Of a stretch of DNA of 64,000 bases, positions 25,437 through 34,611 are shown piece by piece (position 1 is the first letter of the stretch; each line of letters opens with the position of its first letter). The notes below the pieces were generated by a model, which was not told the origin of the DNA, did no database searches, and was given only the letters and a program-made list of their open reading frames with translations. A program made the translations under genes and the position numbers. Origin of the DNA: Hydrogenophaga taeniospiralis CCUG 15921 (lineage in GTDB: Bacteria > Pseudomonadota > Gammaproteobacteria > Burkholderiales > Burkholderiaceae_C); assembly GCF_001592305.1 (NCBI RefSeq), contig NZ_BCWR01000023.1, forward strand, positions 30,539-94,538. The letters are read 5' to 3'.

Positions 25437-27455
25437 TCAGTTGTCGCTGCGCTGCACCGGCAGGCTCAGTCGGGTGGTTTCGCGCAGCCGCACGTCCACC
25501 TTGGCCTGGCCTTCGTCGACCACGCCCCAGGGCAGGGGCAGGGTCTCGTTGCGCACGGTCACGGTACGCGGGCCGCTGGCGACGAAGGGGAATTCGAAGC
25601 GGCCCTGCGTGTCGGTGCGCACGGCGTAGCGGTTGTCCAGGTACACCGTGACGCCCGGCACCCCGGTTTCGCTGGCTTCCTGGGTGCCGCTGCGGTTGGT
25701 GTCGAAATACACCGTGCCTTCGATGCGCCCGCCGCCATCCGAGGGTTTGCCGCCCATGGGCACGCTGCGGCTGCCGGCCTGCAGCTCGTAGCGCAGCACG
25801 GCGTGGAACGAACGGTAGGCGCTGGTGTTGACCGCGGTCTGTGGGGGGGCCAGGGGGTCGATCGAGGTGCGCGTGCGGCTGCGCCCGGTGGAGCGGATGG
25901 CGCTGCCCTCCAGGCTCCAGCGGGTGTCGATGCGCCAGCTGGCGCCCAGGTTCAGGCTGTTGCGGCTCGCGCTGGCGCTGGCGTGTTCGGTGTTGAGGCT
26001 GCCGTGCAGGCTGGCGCGCGAGGTCACCGGGGCCGAGAAGCTGATCGCGGTGGACCACAGGCTTTCGGCGGGCAGGCCGCTGGTGGCATCGGCGCCGGCA
26101 TGGCCCACGCCCACGCTGGTGGAGACCGTCCAGCCCTGGGGCACCGCCCAGTCCTGGTCGTAGCTCAGCAGTTGGGACGAGGCCTGGCTGGCGCCGCCTT
26201 CGAGCTCCAGGCGCAGGCCGCTGGTGCCCCAGCCGTTCTGCCAGCGGTAGTCGCCGTAGCTGCTCCAGGCCCGGCCGGCGTAGTTGCGCAGGGCCGCGCC
26301 AAGGCCCAGGTTGCTGTCGCGGCTCAGGCGCCAGCGGGCGCTGGAGGTGGCGTAGTAGCCGTCGGAGCTGCGCCCGCTCACGGAGCGCAGCCAGTCGACC
26401 GAGCCCTCGGCCGACCACTGGCGGGTGCGCCAGCCCGTGCTCAGGTGGGCGCCGGTGATGTCGTTGGCCATGGGCAGGTTGGCCCAGTTCAGCCCGGGGT
26501 CGAGCCGGTACAGCCCCGCCCCGTAGCGCCGGGGGCCGTCGTCCCATTCGCCGTCGAGCCAGTAGCCGGCGAGCGCGCCGCGCGCATCGTTGACGCGGCT
26601 GCGCATGGCCTTGGCCTGCAGGCGGTGTTGTGCCCCTTCGTGGCGCGCGGCCACCAGGGTGGCCTGGGCATCAACCCGCTGGTCGGACGCGCTGGGCGCG
26701 CCCACGGGGGCCACGTCCTGCGCGCTTTCGTGCTGCAGGGCCAGGGTCCAGCCCTCGCGCGACTCGCCCAGCGGGTCGCTGGCGCTGTCCGCGTCCAGCC
26801 GCCACTGGGCGCCCAGGGTGCTGCGCCGCCCGGCCAGCCGCTCGAACCCGGAAGCCGGCTGGATCTGCAACTGCCCGGGCACCCCGGTGGCGGCCTGCAG
26901 CTGCAGGCCCCGGCCCGGGTTTTCCCACTCGCCGCCCACGCCCTGCAGGATCGAGGTGGGCACGAACACGCGCGAGGGCAAGCGGGTGATGGCGGGCGCG
27001 GGCGTGCTGATGATGCCGAGCTCGTGGTTGGCCAGCCAGCCGCCGGCCAGCGGCATGCCGCGCTGGCGCAGGGTGAGGGTGCCCTGGCGGTCGCTGGGCG
27101 TGAAGCTGCCGTCCAGCGACAGGGTGCCGTGGTTGGGGGTTTCCAGCAGCCCGTAGAGGTTGTAGCCCAGGCGGGTGCGCTGGCTTTCGTCAAAGGGTTG
27201 GGTGCCCAGCCGGGTTTCCAGCCGCAGGAAGCGCGGCCATCCGGCGCGGTCGTAGTCGTAGCCGGCGTCCTCGTCCAGCGACTCGGGCTGCAGACCCTCG
27301 ATGACACGGTCGACGTAGGCCGGGACTGGCGATGTAGCGGTGGCCGTGGGCTCGGTGGACGCAGCCACGGCCGGGGGCGTCTGGGCCTGCGCCTGGCCCG
27401 CCGCGCCCAACAGGGTCGCCAGCAGCAAGCGGCCTGGCCGGGATGCCAGGCTCAT
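25437..27455 (-). CDS. Usher-like outer-membrane beta-barrel with C-terminal SdrD B-type domain
   Basis: 672 residues, shorter than FimD ushers (about 800-850). A signal peptide ends near GQAQAQ. The centre is a long run of amphipathic strands with alternating polar and hydrophobic residues (for example GLGAALRNYAGRAWSSYGDYRW), typical of an outer-membrane barrel. From about residue 580 there is an SdrD B/CarboxypepD-like domain: GGRIEGTVYFDTNRSGTQEASETG, then GVTVYLDNRYAVRTDTQGRF. With the chaperone gene overlapping its start by 4 bp, a secretion pore for fibre subunits is the best reading. Classic usher domains are not obvious. Confidence 0.75.
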   Translation of the reverse strand: MSLASRPGRLLLATLLGAAGQAQAQTPPAVAASTEPTATATSPVPAYVDRVIEGLQPESLDEDAGYDYDRAGWPRFLRLETRLGTQPFDESQRTRLGYNLYGLLETPNHGTLSLDGSFTPSDRQGTLTLRQRGMPLAGGWLANHELGIISTPAPAITRLPSRVFVPTSILQGVGGEWENPGRGLQLQAATGVPGQLQIQPASGFERLAGRRSTLGAQWRLDADSASDPLGESREGWTLALQHESAQDVAPVGAPSASDQRVDAQATLVAARHEGAQHRLQAKAMRSRVNDARGALAGYWLDGEWDDGPRRYGAGLYRLDPGLNWANLPMANDITGAHLSTGWRTRQWSAEGSVDWLRSVSGRSSDGYYATSSARWRLSRDSNLGLGAALRNYAGRAWSSYGDYRWQNGWGTSGLRLELEGGASQASSQLLSYDQDWAVPQGWTVSTSVGVGHAGADATSGLPAESLWSTAISFSAPVTSRASLHGSLNTEHASASASRNSLNLGASWRIDTRWSLEGSAIRSTGRSRTRTSIDPLAPPQTAVNTSAYRSFHAVLRYELQAGSRSVPMGGKPSDGGGRIEGTVYFDTNRSGTQEASETGVPGVTVYLDNRYAVRTDTQGRFEFPFVASGPRTVTVRNETLPLPWGVVDEGQAKVDVRLRETTRLSLPVQRSDN

Positions 27456-28255
27456 GGAGCAAAACTCGCGTCCAGCGGAAGACGGTTCTTGCCCCATTCC
27501 AGGTTGCCCTTGACCACCAGCGGGAAGCGGATCTCGGGCACGGGCTGGCCTTCGTCGACCACCGGCCCGAGCGCCACGCTGCGCGTCTCGCCGGGCAGGA
27601 TGGGCATGTCGGTGGGGGTCATCTCCAGGCGGCGTCCGGCGGCATCGGTGGCGTTGACGAAGCCTTCCAGCCGGCCATGGGCGTTGCCGCGGTTGCGGAT
27701 GTCCAGCATCGCGACCGGTTTGCCCCCGACCATGGCCACGCGGGTGGCGGCGAGTTCGAGCGCGGGCTCGGCGCCACCAATGGCGGCATAGACGATGACG
27801 CCGATGCGCCCACCCACGTCCACGCTGCTCTTGGCCGGGTCCACGCCCTCGACCATGATGGCGAAGCGGCATTCGCGCGCCGGCGTGCCCGGCGGGGGGG
27901 TGATCTCGAACCGGAAGCGGTAGCGCGCGCCGGGCTCCAGCGTGAGTTCACGCCGTTCGATCGCGACCCAGGGGCGGCAACTGTCGGGCGCAAGCTCGTC
28001 GCTGAAGGTGACGGTGTTGTCCGGCAGATAGGTCCAGTCGTTGGTGTACAGGCGGTAGCCCCCTTTGAGCTGGCCCACGTGCTGGATCTCGAACACCTGG
28101 CGCAGGCTCTGGCCGGGCGCGATCTTGACGTCGAACCGGGGCGGCGTGATGTACGCGGCGAAGCCCTGGGCGCTGGCGAAGGGGGCGGCGGCCCACAGCA
28201 GGCAGCCCAGCAGCAGGGTTTCGAGGCGTTGGAAGCGGAACATCAGAAAAGGCAT
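27452..28255 (-). CDS. PapD-like periplasmic pilus chaperone
   Basis: 267 residues with a signal peptide ending at FASAQG. The first domain has ITPPRFDVKIAPGQSLRQVFEIQHVG, the Ig-like start of fimbrial chaperones, and ends with GVIVYAAIGG before a second domain. In classical chaperones conserved Arg and Lys in the subunit cleft anchor the subunit C-terminus; I cannot place them with confidence here. It would bind the two pilin-like proteins and hand them to the barrel protein. Its stop overlaps the barrel gene by 4 bp. An alternative start five codons inside (MFRFQ) is possible. Confidence 0.8.
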   Translation of the reverse strand: MPFLMFRFQRLETLLLGCLLWAAAPFASAQGFAAYITPPRFDVKIAPGQSLRQVFEIQHVGQLKGGYRLYTNDWTYLPDNTVTFSDELAPDSCRPWVAIERRELTLEPGARYRFRFEITPPPGTPARECRFAIMVEGVDPAKSSVDVGGRIGVIVYAAIGGAEPALELAATRVAMVGGKPVAMLDIRNRGNAHGRLEGFVNATDAAGRRLEMTPTDMPILPGETRSVALGPVVDEGQPVPEIRFPLVVKGNLEWGKNRLPLDASFAP

Positions 28256-28276
28256 GGGGGAAGGACTCTCGGCCTC

Positions 28277-28738
28277 TCAGTCGGCATCGAACTCGAAGTG
28301 GAAGTTCAGGCGTCGGGTGTTGCTCTGCCAGTCCGCGCCCGAGCGCAGGCGCACGTGGAACTGGTCCTGCAGCGTGGCGCCCGGAATCTGGCCCGCGTAC
28401 ACCAGCGCGCGCTCGCCCGACACCAGGCGCCCGCCCAGCAGGCGCCCCTGCGTGGTCCACACGGCCTCGATGGTGGAAGTCTCGTCGCGCGGCAACACCA
28501 TGTAGACGCGGCCGCTGCGCCCGATCCACTCGCTCGTGTCGATGCGCACGTTCACCCGCAGCCAGGCTTCCATGCCACCCACGTCGGACCGGCTCTTGGC
28601 CACGGGCCGCCACTGCATCTGCACGTTGGGCGGCACCGTGTGGCTCTGCGAGTCGTCCAAGCGGTGCGGGTTGGCCAGCACCGGACCGGCCAGCAGCCCG
28701 CCCAGCAACGCGAGCAGCAGCGGGCGCGTCAGCGTCAT
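28277..28738 (-). CDS. Small secreted protein of the fibre locus, unknown function
   Basis: 153 residues with a clear signal peptide (MTLTRPLLLALLGGLLAGPVLA). The mature part is rich in beta-prone stretches (EAWLRVNVRIDTSEW, GRVYMVLPRDET, DQFHVRLRSGADWQ) and has no cysteine. No family is recognised. It overlaps the second pilin-like gene by 4 bp (ATGA) and lies 21 bp before the chaperone gene, so it is part of the same unit. It could be an accessory chaperone or minor subunit. Confidence 0.7.
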   Translation of the reverse strand: MTLTRPLLLALLGGLLAGPVLANPHRLDDSQSHTVPPNVQMQWRPVAKSRSDVGGMEAWLRVNVRIDTSEWIGRSGRVYMVLPRDETSTIEAVWTTQGRLLGGRLVSGERALVYAGQIPGATLQDQFHVRLRSGADWQSNTRRLNFHFEFDAD

Positions 28739-29370
28739 GGACTGCTCAGGGTGTAGGTCACCCGGCCGTTGTAGGTGCCCGCGGCGCGCACGGCGCTGTT
28801 GGCGTAGCTGAAGGTGTGGCAGTTCTCGATGTAGCGGTTCGCGGGCACGGTGGCCAGGGTCTGCGTGCCGCCGTTGAAGGTGCCGGCGGGAATCACGTTG
28901 GGCGCGTTGCTGCCCGGTGCGGACACGGTCCAGCTGACCTGCGAAATGGGGATGGTGTCACCGCCGGTGGTGGTCAGGCTGGCCGGTGAGGTCACGCTCA
29001 GCGTGGCGCTGGCGGGGCCGTTGAAGGCGTTGCTGCGCCGGTAGGAGGCCCCCACCATCACCTGGCTGGCGGGTGTGGGGCAGGTGGCATAGTTGTCACC
29101 GTACAGGCTGGTGGCCTGGGTGCTGTTGCTGGTCATGGCCAGCGCGGTGCCGTTGCCCAGCTGCGCCGTGGGCACCGTGACCTGCACCAGGTTGATGGTG
29201 CCGTTGTTGTTGTCGTAGGTGCCGTTGCCCACGTGCAGGAACACGCGGCGTGAGGCCGCCGCAAGGGTCAGCGACCAGGCCTGCGCCGCCGCCATGTGTG
29301 CGCCACACAGCAGCGCCAGGCAGGCGGCGGCGAGCCGTCTGGGGGTGTGCGGGCGCGGGAAGTGGTTCAT
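28735..29370 (-). CDS. Pilin-like secreted protein 2
   Basis: 211 residues with a signal peptide ending near HMAAAQA. It shares a C-terminal half with the next protein upstream: GGDTIPISQVSWTV against GADTIPFTELSVTT, FNGGTQTLATV against FNGGTSLPTLA, and the ending GTYNGRVTYTLSSP against GTYSGRVTYTATMP. That last strand pattern is common in surface beta-sandwich subunits (SCPU/WxL-like). Two cysteines (YATCPTP, IENCHTF) may form a disulfide. It is probably a structural subunit; the family is not certain. Confidence 0.75.
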   Translation of the reverse strand: MNHFPRPHTPRRLAAACLALLCGAHMAAAQAWSLTLAAASRRVFLHVGNGTYDNNNGTINLVQVTVPTAQLGNGTALAMTSNSTQATSLYGDNYATCPTPASQVMVGASYRRSNAFNGPASATLSVTSPASLTTTGGDTIPISQVSWTVSAPGSNAPNVIPAGTFNGGTQTLATVPANRYIENCHTFSYANSAVRAAGTYNGRVTYTLSSP

Positions 29371-29525
29371 GGTGTCGGTGTGATCGCCGGCCGTCCGGGC
29401 GGTTCCGGGGGGAGGACCGGTGGCGGCCCAAATGACAACGGAGGGCTGCGGTGTGCAGGCCCTCCGTGGTTTGACCGGTGGTGGCGCAGGCGCTCACCGG
29501 TGTCGGCGACGCAGGACCTGCGTGC

Positions 29526-30110
29526 TCAAGGCATCGTGGCGGTGTAGGTCACTCGGCCCGAGTAGGTACCAAACGCCGGCGTGGTGGCGTTGGCGTAGCT
29601 GTATTCCCAGTTGGCGGTCTGGTTGGTGACACGGCCGGCCAGGGTGGGCAGGCTGGTGCCCCCGTTGAAACCGGGAGCAGGCAGGGCCGCATTCGTGGTG
29701 GTCACCGACAGCTCGGTGAAGGGAATGGTGTCGGCGCCGCTGGTCAGGTTGGCCGGGTTGGTGGCGGTGATGGTGATCTGGCCATCGTTGCCGAAGACGC
29801 GCACCGGCACGGCATTGCCGCCGGGCAGGGGGCCGTCGTTCGATATGGACGCGGCCGCAGCGCCGGTGCCGACGTCCAGCGGGTTGGTGGAGTAGTCGAA
29901 TGTCAGCGTGTTGATGCTGCCATTGTTGGCCAGCGGGGTGGCCGCGCCGGAGCCCACACCCAGGAACAGCACGCGCGGAATCACAACGCGCAGGTCCAGG
30001 CGGGCGGTGGCGGTGCCGGCACCGGTCACCAGTTGGGACTCGGCCGAAGCCAGGAGAGGCGCCGCCATGGCCAGCGCCAGGGCGGACTTGAGGAGCAGGG
30101 AGTTTTTCAC
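29526..30110 (-). CDS. Pilin-like secreted protein 1, probable major subunit
   Basis: 194 residues. The GTG at 30110 is chosen because GAAGG stands 8 bp before it and it begins the signal peptide VKNSLLLKSALALAMAAPLLASA; an upstream ATG would add 20 basic residues. The mature protein has no cysteine and is rich in Ala, Gly and Thr, with motifs ARLDLRVVIPRVLFLGVG and FGTYSGRVTYTATMP. It is paralogous to the protein at 28735-29370. First position in the locus and composition suggest the main fibre subunit. The 155-bp gap to the next gene may hold a processing or termination signal. Confidence 0.78.
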   Translation of the reverse strand: MKNSLLLKSALALAMAAPLLASAESQLVTGAGTATARLDLRVVIPRVLFLGVGSGAATPLANNGSINTLTFDYSTNPLDVGTGAAAASISNDGPLPGGNAVPVRVFGNDGQITITATNPANLTSGADTIPFTELSVTTTNAALPAPGFNGGTSLPTLAGRVTNQTANWEYSYANATTPAFGTYSGRVTYTATMP

Positions 30111-30310
30111 GACGTTACCTTCAAGGATGGAAAACCGGCGTGGCCGCAGCACTTTGAATACTTTGGTCACTTTTATAGTGAGGCCGATGGTACGGAGTGA
30201 GGTCTATTGGCGCAAGCCCATATCCGGGAAAAAGTCACGTTTTCCAAGCACTTACGGTCACTTATTCCCCCGGCGGTCGAGGTTCGAGGATGGGCGGTTG
30301 CAAAAAGGGC
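30111..30310 (-). promoter_or_regulatory. Likely promoter region of the fibre locus
   Basis: About 200 bp between the Lrp gene end and the first pilin gene, clearly more AT-rich than its surroundings. It has a palindrome TCACT-TTTAT-AGTGA at 30167-30181, whose minus-strand reading contains a TATAAA that could be a -10, and further GTGAC copies on the minus strand. A matching -35 is weak. A regulator binding the TCACT/AGTGA dyad is plausible. Confidence 0.4.
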
Positions 30311-30820
30311 TCAAGTTTTCGTGGAACGTGCCGTGCCAGAACTTTTGGTTGACAGGTGTGACAACGGAAGTGCACTGGCGGACTTGACCTCGCCGAGCGA
30401 AAAACTGGTGTGCAGATCCTTCACGTTGGGCAGGTTGATCAGCACCTCGCGCGCGAAACGGCTGAAGTGGTTGAGGTCGGGGCAGACCACCTGCAGCTCG
30501 AAGGTGCCCGAGCCGCTGATGTAGTGGCAGGAGACGATTTCGGGGATGCCCCGGATGGCGGCTTCCATCTGGCGCAGCACGTCGCCGCTGTTGCGTTCGG
30601 CATCGAGCCGCACGAAAGCGAGCACGCCCAGCCCCATTTTTTCGCGGTCGAGCTCGGCCCGGTAGCCGCGGATGAAGCCCTGTTCTTCGAGCGCGCGTAC
30701 GCGCCGCCAGCAGGGCGCGGCCGACAGACCCACGCGGTTGGCCAGCTCGGCGTTGGTCAGGCGGCCATCGTTTTGCAGTTCGTTCAGGATGGCGAGGTCA
30801 AACTTGTCGAGTGTTTCCAT
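30311..30820 (-). CDS. Lrp/AsnC-family transcriptional regulator
   Basis: 169 residues. The N-terminal winged helix reads LDKFDLAILNELQNDGRLTNAELANRVGLS followed by CWRRVRALEEQGFIRGY, the Lrp signature. The RAM effector domain follows (LGVLAFVRLD, VSCHYISGSGTFELQVVCPDL). It is divergent from the indolepyruvate ferredoxin oxidoreductase and probably controls it in response to an amino acid or 2-oxo acid. The ATG at 30820 is used; an ATG three codons upstream at 30829 is equally possible because neither has a good ribosome-binding site. Confidence 0.92.
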   Translation of the reverse strand: METLDKFDLAILNELQNDGRLTNAELANRVGLSAAPCWRRVRALEEQGFIRGYRAELDREKMGLGVLAFVRLDAERNSGDVLRQMEAAIRGIPEIVSCHYISGSGTFELQVVCPDLNHFSRFAREVLINLPNVKDLHTSFSLGEVKSASALPLSHLSTKSSGTARSTKT

Positions 30821-30923
30821 GGTCGGCATTATTGGGGAAGAATCTTTCCTTGGTGGCGGAAATTTCGGCATGAAAAGCAAACACCTGTCGGCGTCCGGGT
30901 CATACACTGTGCGGCACACTGAA

Positions 30924-30942
30924 ACAGGCTGATCCGGCCTGT
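30924..30942. promoter_or_regulatory. Palindrome in the Lrp/ferredoxin oxidoreductase intergenic region
   Basis: ACAGGC, 7-base centre, GCCTGT. It lies between the divergent lrp-like and oxidoreductase genes, about 52 bp before the latter's ATG, so it is a candidate operator for the Lrp-type regulator. Confidence 0.35.
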
Positions 30943-30994
30943 TGACAGTTGACATCCGCTCACGAGGCGGCCCCCACCCACTGGAGACAACAAG

Positions 30995-33900
30995 ATGAAC
31001 GCCCCACTGCCCGAACACATCCGCCGCGCGCTCGAAACCGTCACGCTGGACGACAAATACGCCCTGGACCACGGCCGCGCCTTCATGAGCGGCGTGCAGG
31101 CGCTGGTGAAGCTGCCGATGCTGCAGCGCCAGCGTGATGCCCTGCAGGGCAAGAACACGGCGGGCTTCATCAGTGGTTACCGCGGTTCGCCGCTCGGTGG
31201 CTACGACCAGGCCTTGCAGAAGGCGGCGCCGTACCTGAAGGCACAGAACATCGTGTTCCAGCCGGGCGTGAACGAGGAACTGGCGGCCACCGCGCTCTGG
31301 GGCACGCAGCAGCTGGGCTTTGCACCCCCCGGCTCCAACAAATTCGATGGCGTGTTCGGCATCTGGTACGGCAAGGGTCCGGGAGTGGACCGTTGCTCCG
31401 ACGTGTTCAAGCACGCCAATATGGCCGGCACCACGCCCTGGGGCGGCGTGATCGCGGTGGCCGGTGACGACCACGTGGCCAAGAGCAGCACCGCCGCGCA
31501 CCAGAGCGACCACATCTTCAAGGCCTGCGGCCTGCCGGTGTTCTTCCCGACCAGCGTGCAGGACATCCTGGACCTGGGGCAGCACGCCATCGCCATGAGC
31601 CGCTTTTCCGGCGTCTGGGCCGGCATGAAGACGATCCAGGAGATCGTCGAGTCCAGCGCCACGGCCATGATCGACCCCGAGCGGGTCGAGATCGTGATCC
31701 CCGAGTTCGACATGCCGCCTGGCGGCGTGCACATCCGCTGGCCGGACCACGCGCTGGACCAGGAAGCGCGCCTGTTCGACTTCAAGTGGTACGCCGCGCT
31801 GGCCTACATCCGGGCCAACAAGCTCAACCACAACGTGATCGCCGGCCCGAACGACCGCTTCGGCATCATCGCCAGCGGCAAGGCTTTCAACGACACGCGC
31901 CAGGCGCTGCTGGATCTGGGCCTGGACGACGTCACCTGCCGTCGCATCGGCCTGCGTCTGCACAAGGTCAACGTGGTCTGGCCGCTGGAAGCGCAGACCA
32001 CGCGCGAATTCGCCACCGGCCTGCGCGAGATCCTGGTGGTGGAAGAGAAGCGCCAGGTCATCGAATACCAGCTGAAAGAAGAGCTCTACAACTGGCGCGG
32101 CGACGTGCGGCCCAACGTGCTGGGCAAGTTCGACGAGGTCGAAGGCGATTTCAGCGGCGGCGAGTGGAGCATGCCCAACCCGAGCGCCCACACCCTGCTG
32201 CGCGCCAACGCCGACCTGTCGCCGGCCATCATCGCGCGCGCCGTGGCGCGTCGCCTGCGCAAGCTGGGCCTGCCCGAGGACGTGCAGGCGCGCATCGACG
32301 CGCAGCTCGCCATCTACACCGCGCAGGAGCAGTCGATGCAGACGCTGCTGACCAAGGGCGTCGAAGGCGCCGAGCGCCAGCCCTGGTTCTGCTCGGGCTG
32401 CCCACACAACACCAGCACCCGCGTGCCCGAAGGCTCGCGCGCCATGGCCGGCATCGGCTGCCATTTCATGACCATCTGGATGGACCGCGCCACCGTGGGC
32501 TTCACCCAGATGGGCGGCGAGGGCGTGCCGTGGATCGGTCAGCAGCCCTTTTCCCATGACCAGCACATGTTCGCCAACCTGGGGGATGGCACCTACTTCC
32601 ACAGCGGCATCCTGGCGATCCGCCAGAGCATCGCCGCCGGTGTGAACATCACCTACAAGATCCTCTACAACGACGCCGTCGCCATGACCGGAGGTCAGCA
32701 GGTGGGCGAACGGCCCGAGGGCCACAGCGTGGTGCAGATCGCGCAGAGCATGCGCGCCGAGGGCGCGGTGAAGATCACCATCGTGACCGACGAACCGGAG
32801 AAATACGCTTCGGTGAGCGGCCTGCCCAGTGGCATCGCGATCCAGCACCGCGACACGCTGGATGCGGTGCAGCGCGAGTTCCGCGAGATCAAGGGCACCA
32901 CGGTCATCATCTACGACCAGACCTGCGCCACCGAAAAACGCCGCCGCCGCAAGCGCGGCACCCTGGTGGACCCGGCCGAGCGCGTGGTGATCAACGAGCT
33001 GGTGTGCGAGGGCTGTGGCGACTGCAGCGTGCAGAGCAACTGCCTGTCGGTGGAGCCGCTGGAGACCGAGTTCGGCCGCAAGCGCACCATCAACCAGAGC
33101 AGCTGCAACAAGGACTTTTCCTGCGTCAAGGGCTTCTGCCCGAGCTTCGTCACCGTGGAAGGCGGCCAGCTGCGCAAGAAAGACAAGAAAACCGGCGGTC
33201 TGGAATGGACCGGTGGCGTGTTGCCGCAGCCGTCCCTGCCCGCGCTCGACACCGAGGCCTGGGGCATCATCGTCGCCGGGGTTGGTGGCACCGGGGTCAT
33301 CACCATCGGCCAACTGCTGGGTATGGCCGCGCACATCGAAGGCAAGGGCATCGTCACGCAGGACGCGGCGGGCCTGGCGCAAAAGGGCGGCGCCACCTGG
33401 AGCCACGTGCTGATCGGCGCGCACCAGGATGCGATCCGCACCACGCGTGTGTCGGCCGCCTCGGCCGACCTCGTGATCGGCTGCGACCCCATCGTCGCCG
33501 CGCACAAGGAAACCTGGCAGCGCCTGCGCGCCGGGCGCAGCCATGTGGCGCTCAACGCCAGCGCCACGCCCACGGCCGCCTTCGTGACCCACCCGGACTG
33601 GCAGAACCCGGCGCAGGCCTGCGTGGACGCGCTGACCCGCAGCCTGGGCGCGGACGAGGTGGGCGTGTTCGACGCCGAAACCGCGGCCACGAAGCTGATG
33701 GGCGACAGCATCTACACCAACCCCATGATGCTGGGCTACGCCTGGCAGCGCGGCTGGGTGCCGCTGGGGCACGACGCGCTGATGCGCGCCATCGAACTCA
33801 ATGCCGTGCAGGTGGAAAAAAACAAGACCGCGTTCGAATGGGGCCGCCGCGCCGCGCACGACCCGAAAGCGCTGGCCGCCTTGCTGGTGCCGGCGGGCGC

Positions 33901-34588
33901 GGGTGCGCAGGTGATCCAGTTCAAGAAGCGCGAGACGGTGGATGGTCTGGTGGCGCGCCGCGTCGAGTTCCTGACCGGCTACCAGAACGCCGCCTACGCC
34001 GCCGACTACCAGCGGTTCGTGGAGAAGGTGCGGGTGGTCGAGGCGCCGCTGGGCAAGACCGTGCTCACCGAGTCCGTGGCGCGCCAGCTCTTCAAGCTCA
34101 TGGCCTACAAGGATGAGTACGAGGTGGCGCGCCTGCACAGCGACCCGGCGTTTCACGCCCGGATCGCCAGCCAGTTCGAGGGCGATTTCAAGCTGAAGGT
34201 GCACCTGGCGCCGCCGCTGATCGCGAAGAAGAACGAGAAGGGCGAGCTGGTCAAGCAGAAGTTCGGCCCGGCCATGTTCACCGTGTTCCGCGTGCTGGCC
34301 AAGCTCAAGGGCCTGCGGGGTACGGCGCTGGACATCTTCGGCCGTACCGAGGAGCGGCGCACCGAGCGGGCCCTGATCGGTGAGTACCGGGCCTGTGTGG
34401 AAGAGTTGCTGCAGGGCCTGAACGCCGACAACCACGCGCTGGCGCTGGAGATCGCGAACCTGCCGGAGCAGATCAAGGGGTTCGGCCATGTGAAGGAACG
34501 TCATCTGGCGGCCGCGCGCAGCCGCTGGAGCGGCCTGATGGCGCAATGGCGCCAGCCCCCCACGGCCTCTGTGACCCGGGCCGCCTGA
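30995..34588 (+). CDS. Indolepyruvate ferredoxin oxidoreductase, fused alpha and beta parts
   Basis: 1197 residues, the usual length of the fused bacterial form. It oxidatively decarboxylates aryl or branched 2-oxo acids to acyl-CoA. Visible in order: the N-terminal pyrimidine-binding region (GFISGYRGSPLGGYDQAL); the TPP-binding core (CSGCPHNTSTRVPEG, GDGTYFHSGILAIRQS and NITYKILYNDAVAMTGGQ); a cysteine-rich stretch CEGCGDCSVQSNC...SCVKGFCP; and the gamma-type domain VAGVGGTGVITIGQLLGMAAH. The four cysteines of a complete ferredoxin-type cluster are only partly matched. The ATG follows GGAGACAACAAG. Confidence 0.95.
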   Translation: MNAPLPEHIRRALETVTLDDKYALDHGRAFMSGVQALVKLPMLQRQRDALQGKNTAGFISGYRGSPLGGYDQALQKAAPYLKAQNIVFQPGVNEELAATALWGTQQLGFAPPGSNKFDGVFGIWYGKGPGVDRCSDVFKHANMAGTTPWGGVIAVAGDDHVAKSSTAAHQSDHIFKACGLPVFFPTSVQDILDLGQHAIAMSRFSGVWAGMKTIQEIVESSATAMIDPERVEIVIPEFDMPPGGVHIRWPDHALDQEARLFDFKWYAALAYIRANKLNHNVIAGPNDRFGIIASGKAFNDTRQALLDLGLDDVTCRRIGLRLHKVNVVWPLEAQTTREFATGLREILVVEEKRQVIEYQLKEELYNWRGDVRPNVLGKFDEVEGDFSGGEWSMPNPSAHTLLRANADLSPAIIARAVARRLRKLGLPEDVQARIDAQLAIYTAQEQSMQTLLTKGVEGAERQPWFCSGCPHNTSTRVPEGSRAMAGIGCHFMTIWMDRATVGFTQMGGEGVPWIGQQPFSHDQHMFANLGDGTYFHSGILAIRQSIAAGVNITYKILYNDAVAMTGGQQVGERPEGHSVVQIAQSMRAEGAVKITIVTDEPEKYASVSGLPSGIAIQHRDTLDAVQREFREIKGTTVIIYDQTCATEKRRRRKRGTLVDPAERVVINELVCEGCGDCSVQSNCLSVEPLETEFGRKRTINQSSCNKDFSCVKGFCPSFVTVEGGQLRKKDKKTGGLEWTGGVLPQPSLPALDTEAWGIIVAGVGGTGVITIGQLLGMAAHIEGKGIVTQDAAGLAQKGGATWSHVLIGAHQDAIRTTRVSAASADLVIGCDPIVAAHKETWQRLRAGRSHVALNASATPTAAFVTHPDWQNPAQACVDALTRSLGADEVGVFDAETAATKLMGDSIYTNPMMLGYAWQRGWVPLGHDALMRAIELNAVQVEKNKTAFEWGRRAAHDPKALAALLVPAGAGAQVIQFKKRETVDGLVARRVEFLTGYQNAAYAADYQRFVEKVRVVEAPLGKTVLTESVARQLFKLMAYKDEYEVARLHSDPAFHARIASQFEGDFKLKVHLAPPLIAKKNEKGELVKQKFGPAMFTVFRVLAKLKGLRGTALDIFGRTEERRTERALIGEYRACVEELLQGLNADNHALALEIANLPEQIKGFGHVKERHLAAARSRWSGLMAQWRQPPTASVTRAA

Positions 34589-34605
34589 TCGCGACCCCCG
34601 CAACA

Positions 34606-34611
34606 TACAAT
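34606..34611 (+). promoter_or_regulatory. Candidate -10 upstream of yajC-secDF
   Basis: TACAAT stands 91 bp before the yajC start, in the gap after the oxidoreductase gene. The matching -35 is poor, so this is only a candidate. Confidence 0.3.

Noticed and set aside
29526..30110. Calling the two pilin-like proteins spore coat U (SCPU) proteins outright
   Set aside because: The C-terminal strand pattern is similar, but the SCPU domain could not be confirmed by eye; only a structure or profile search would decide.
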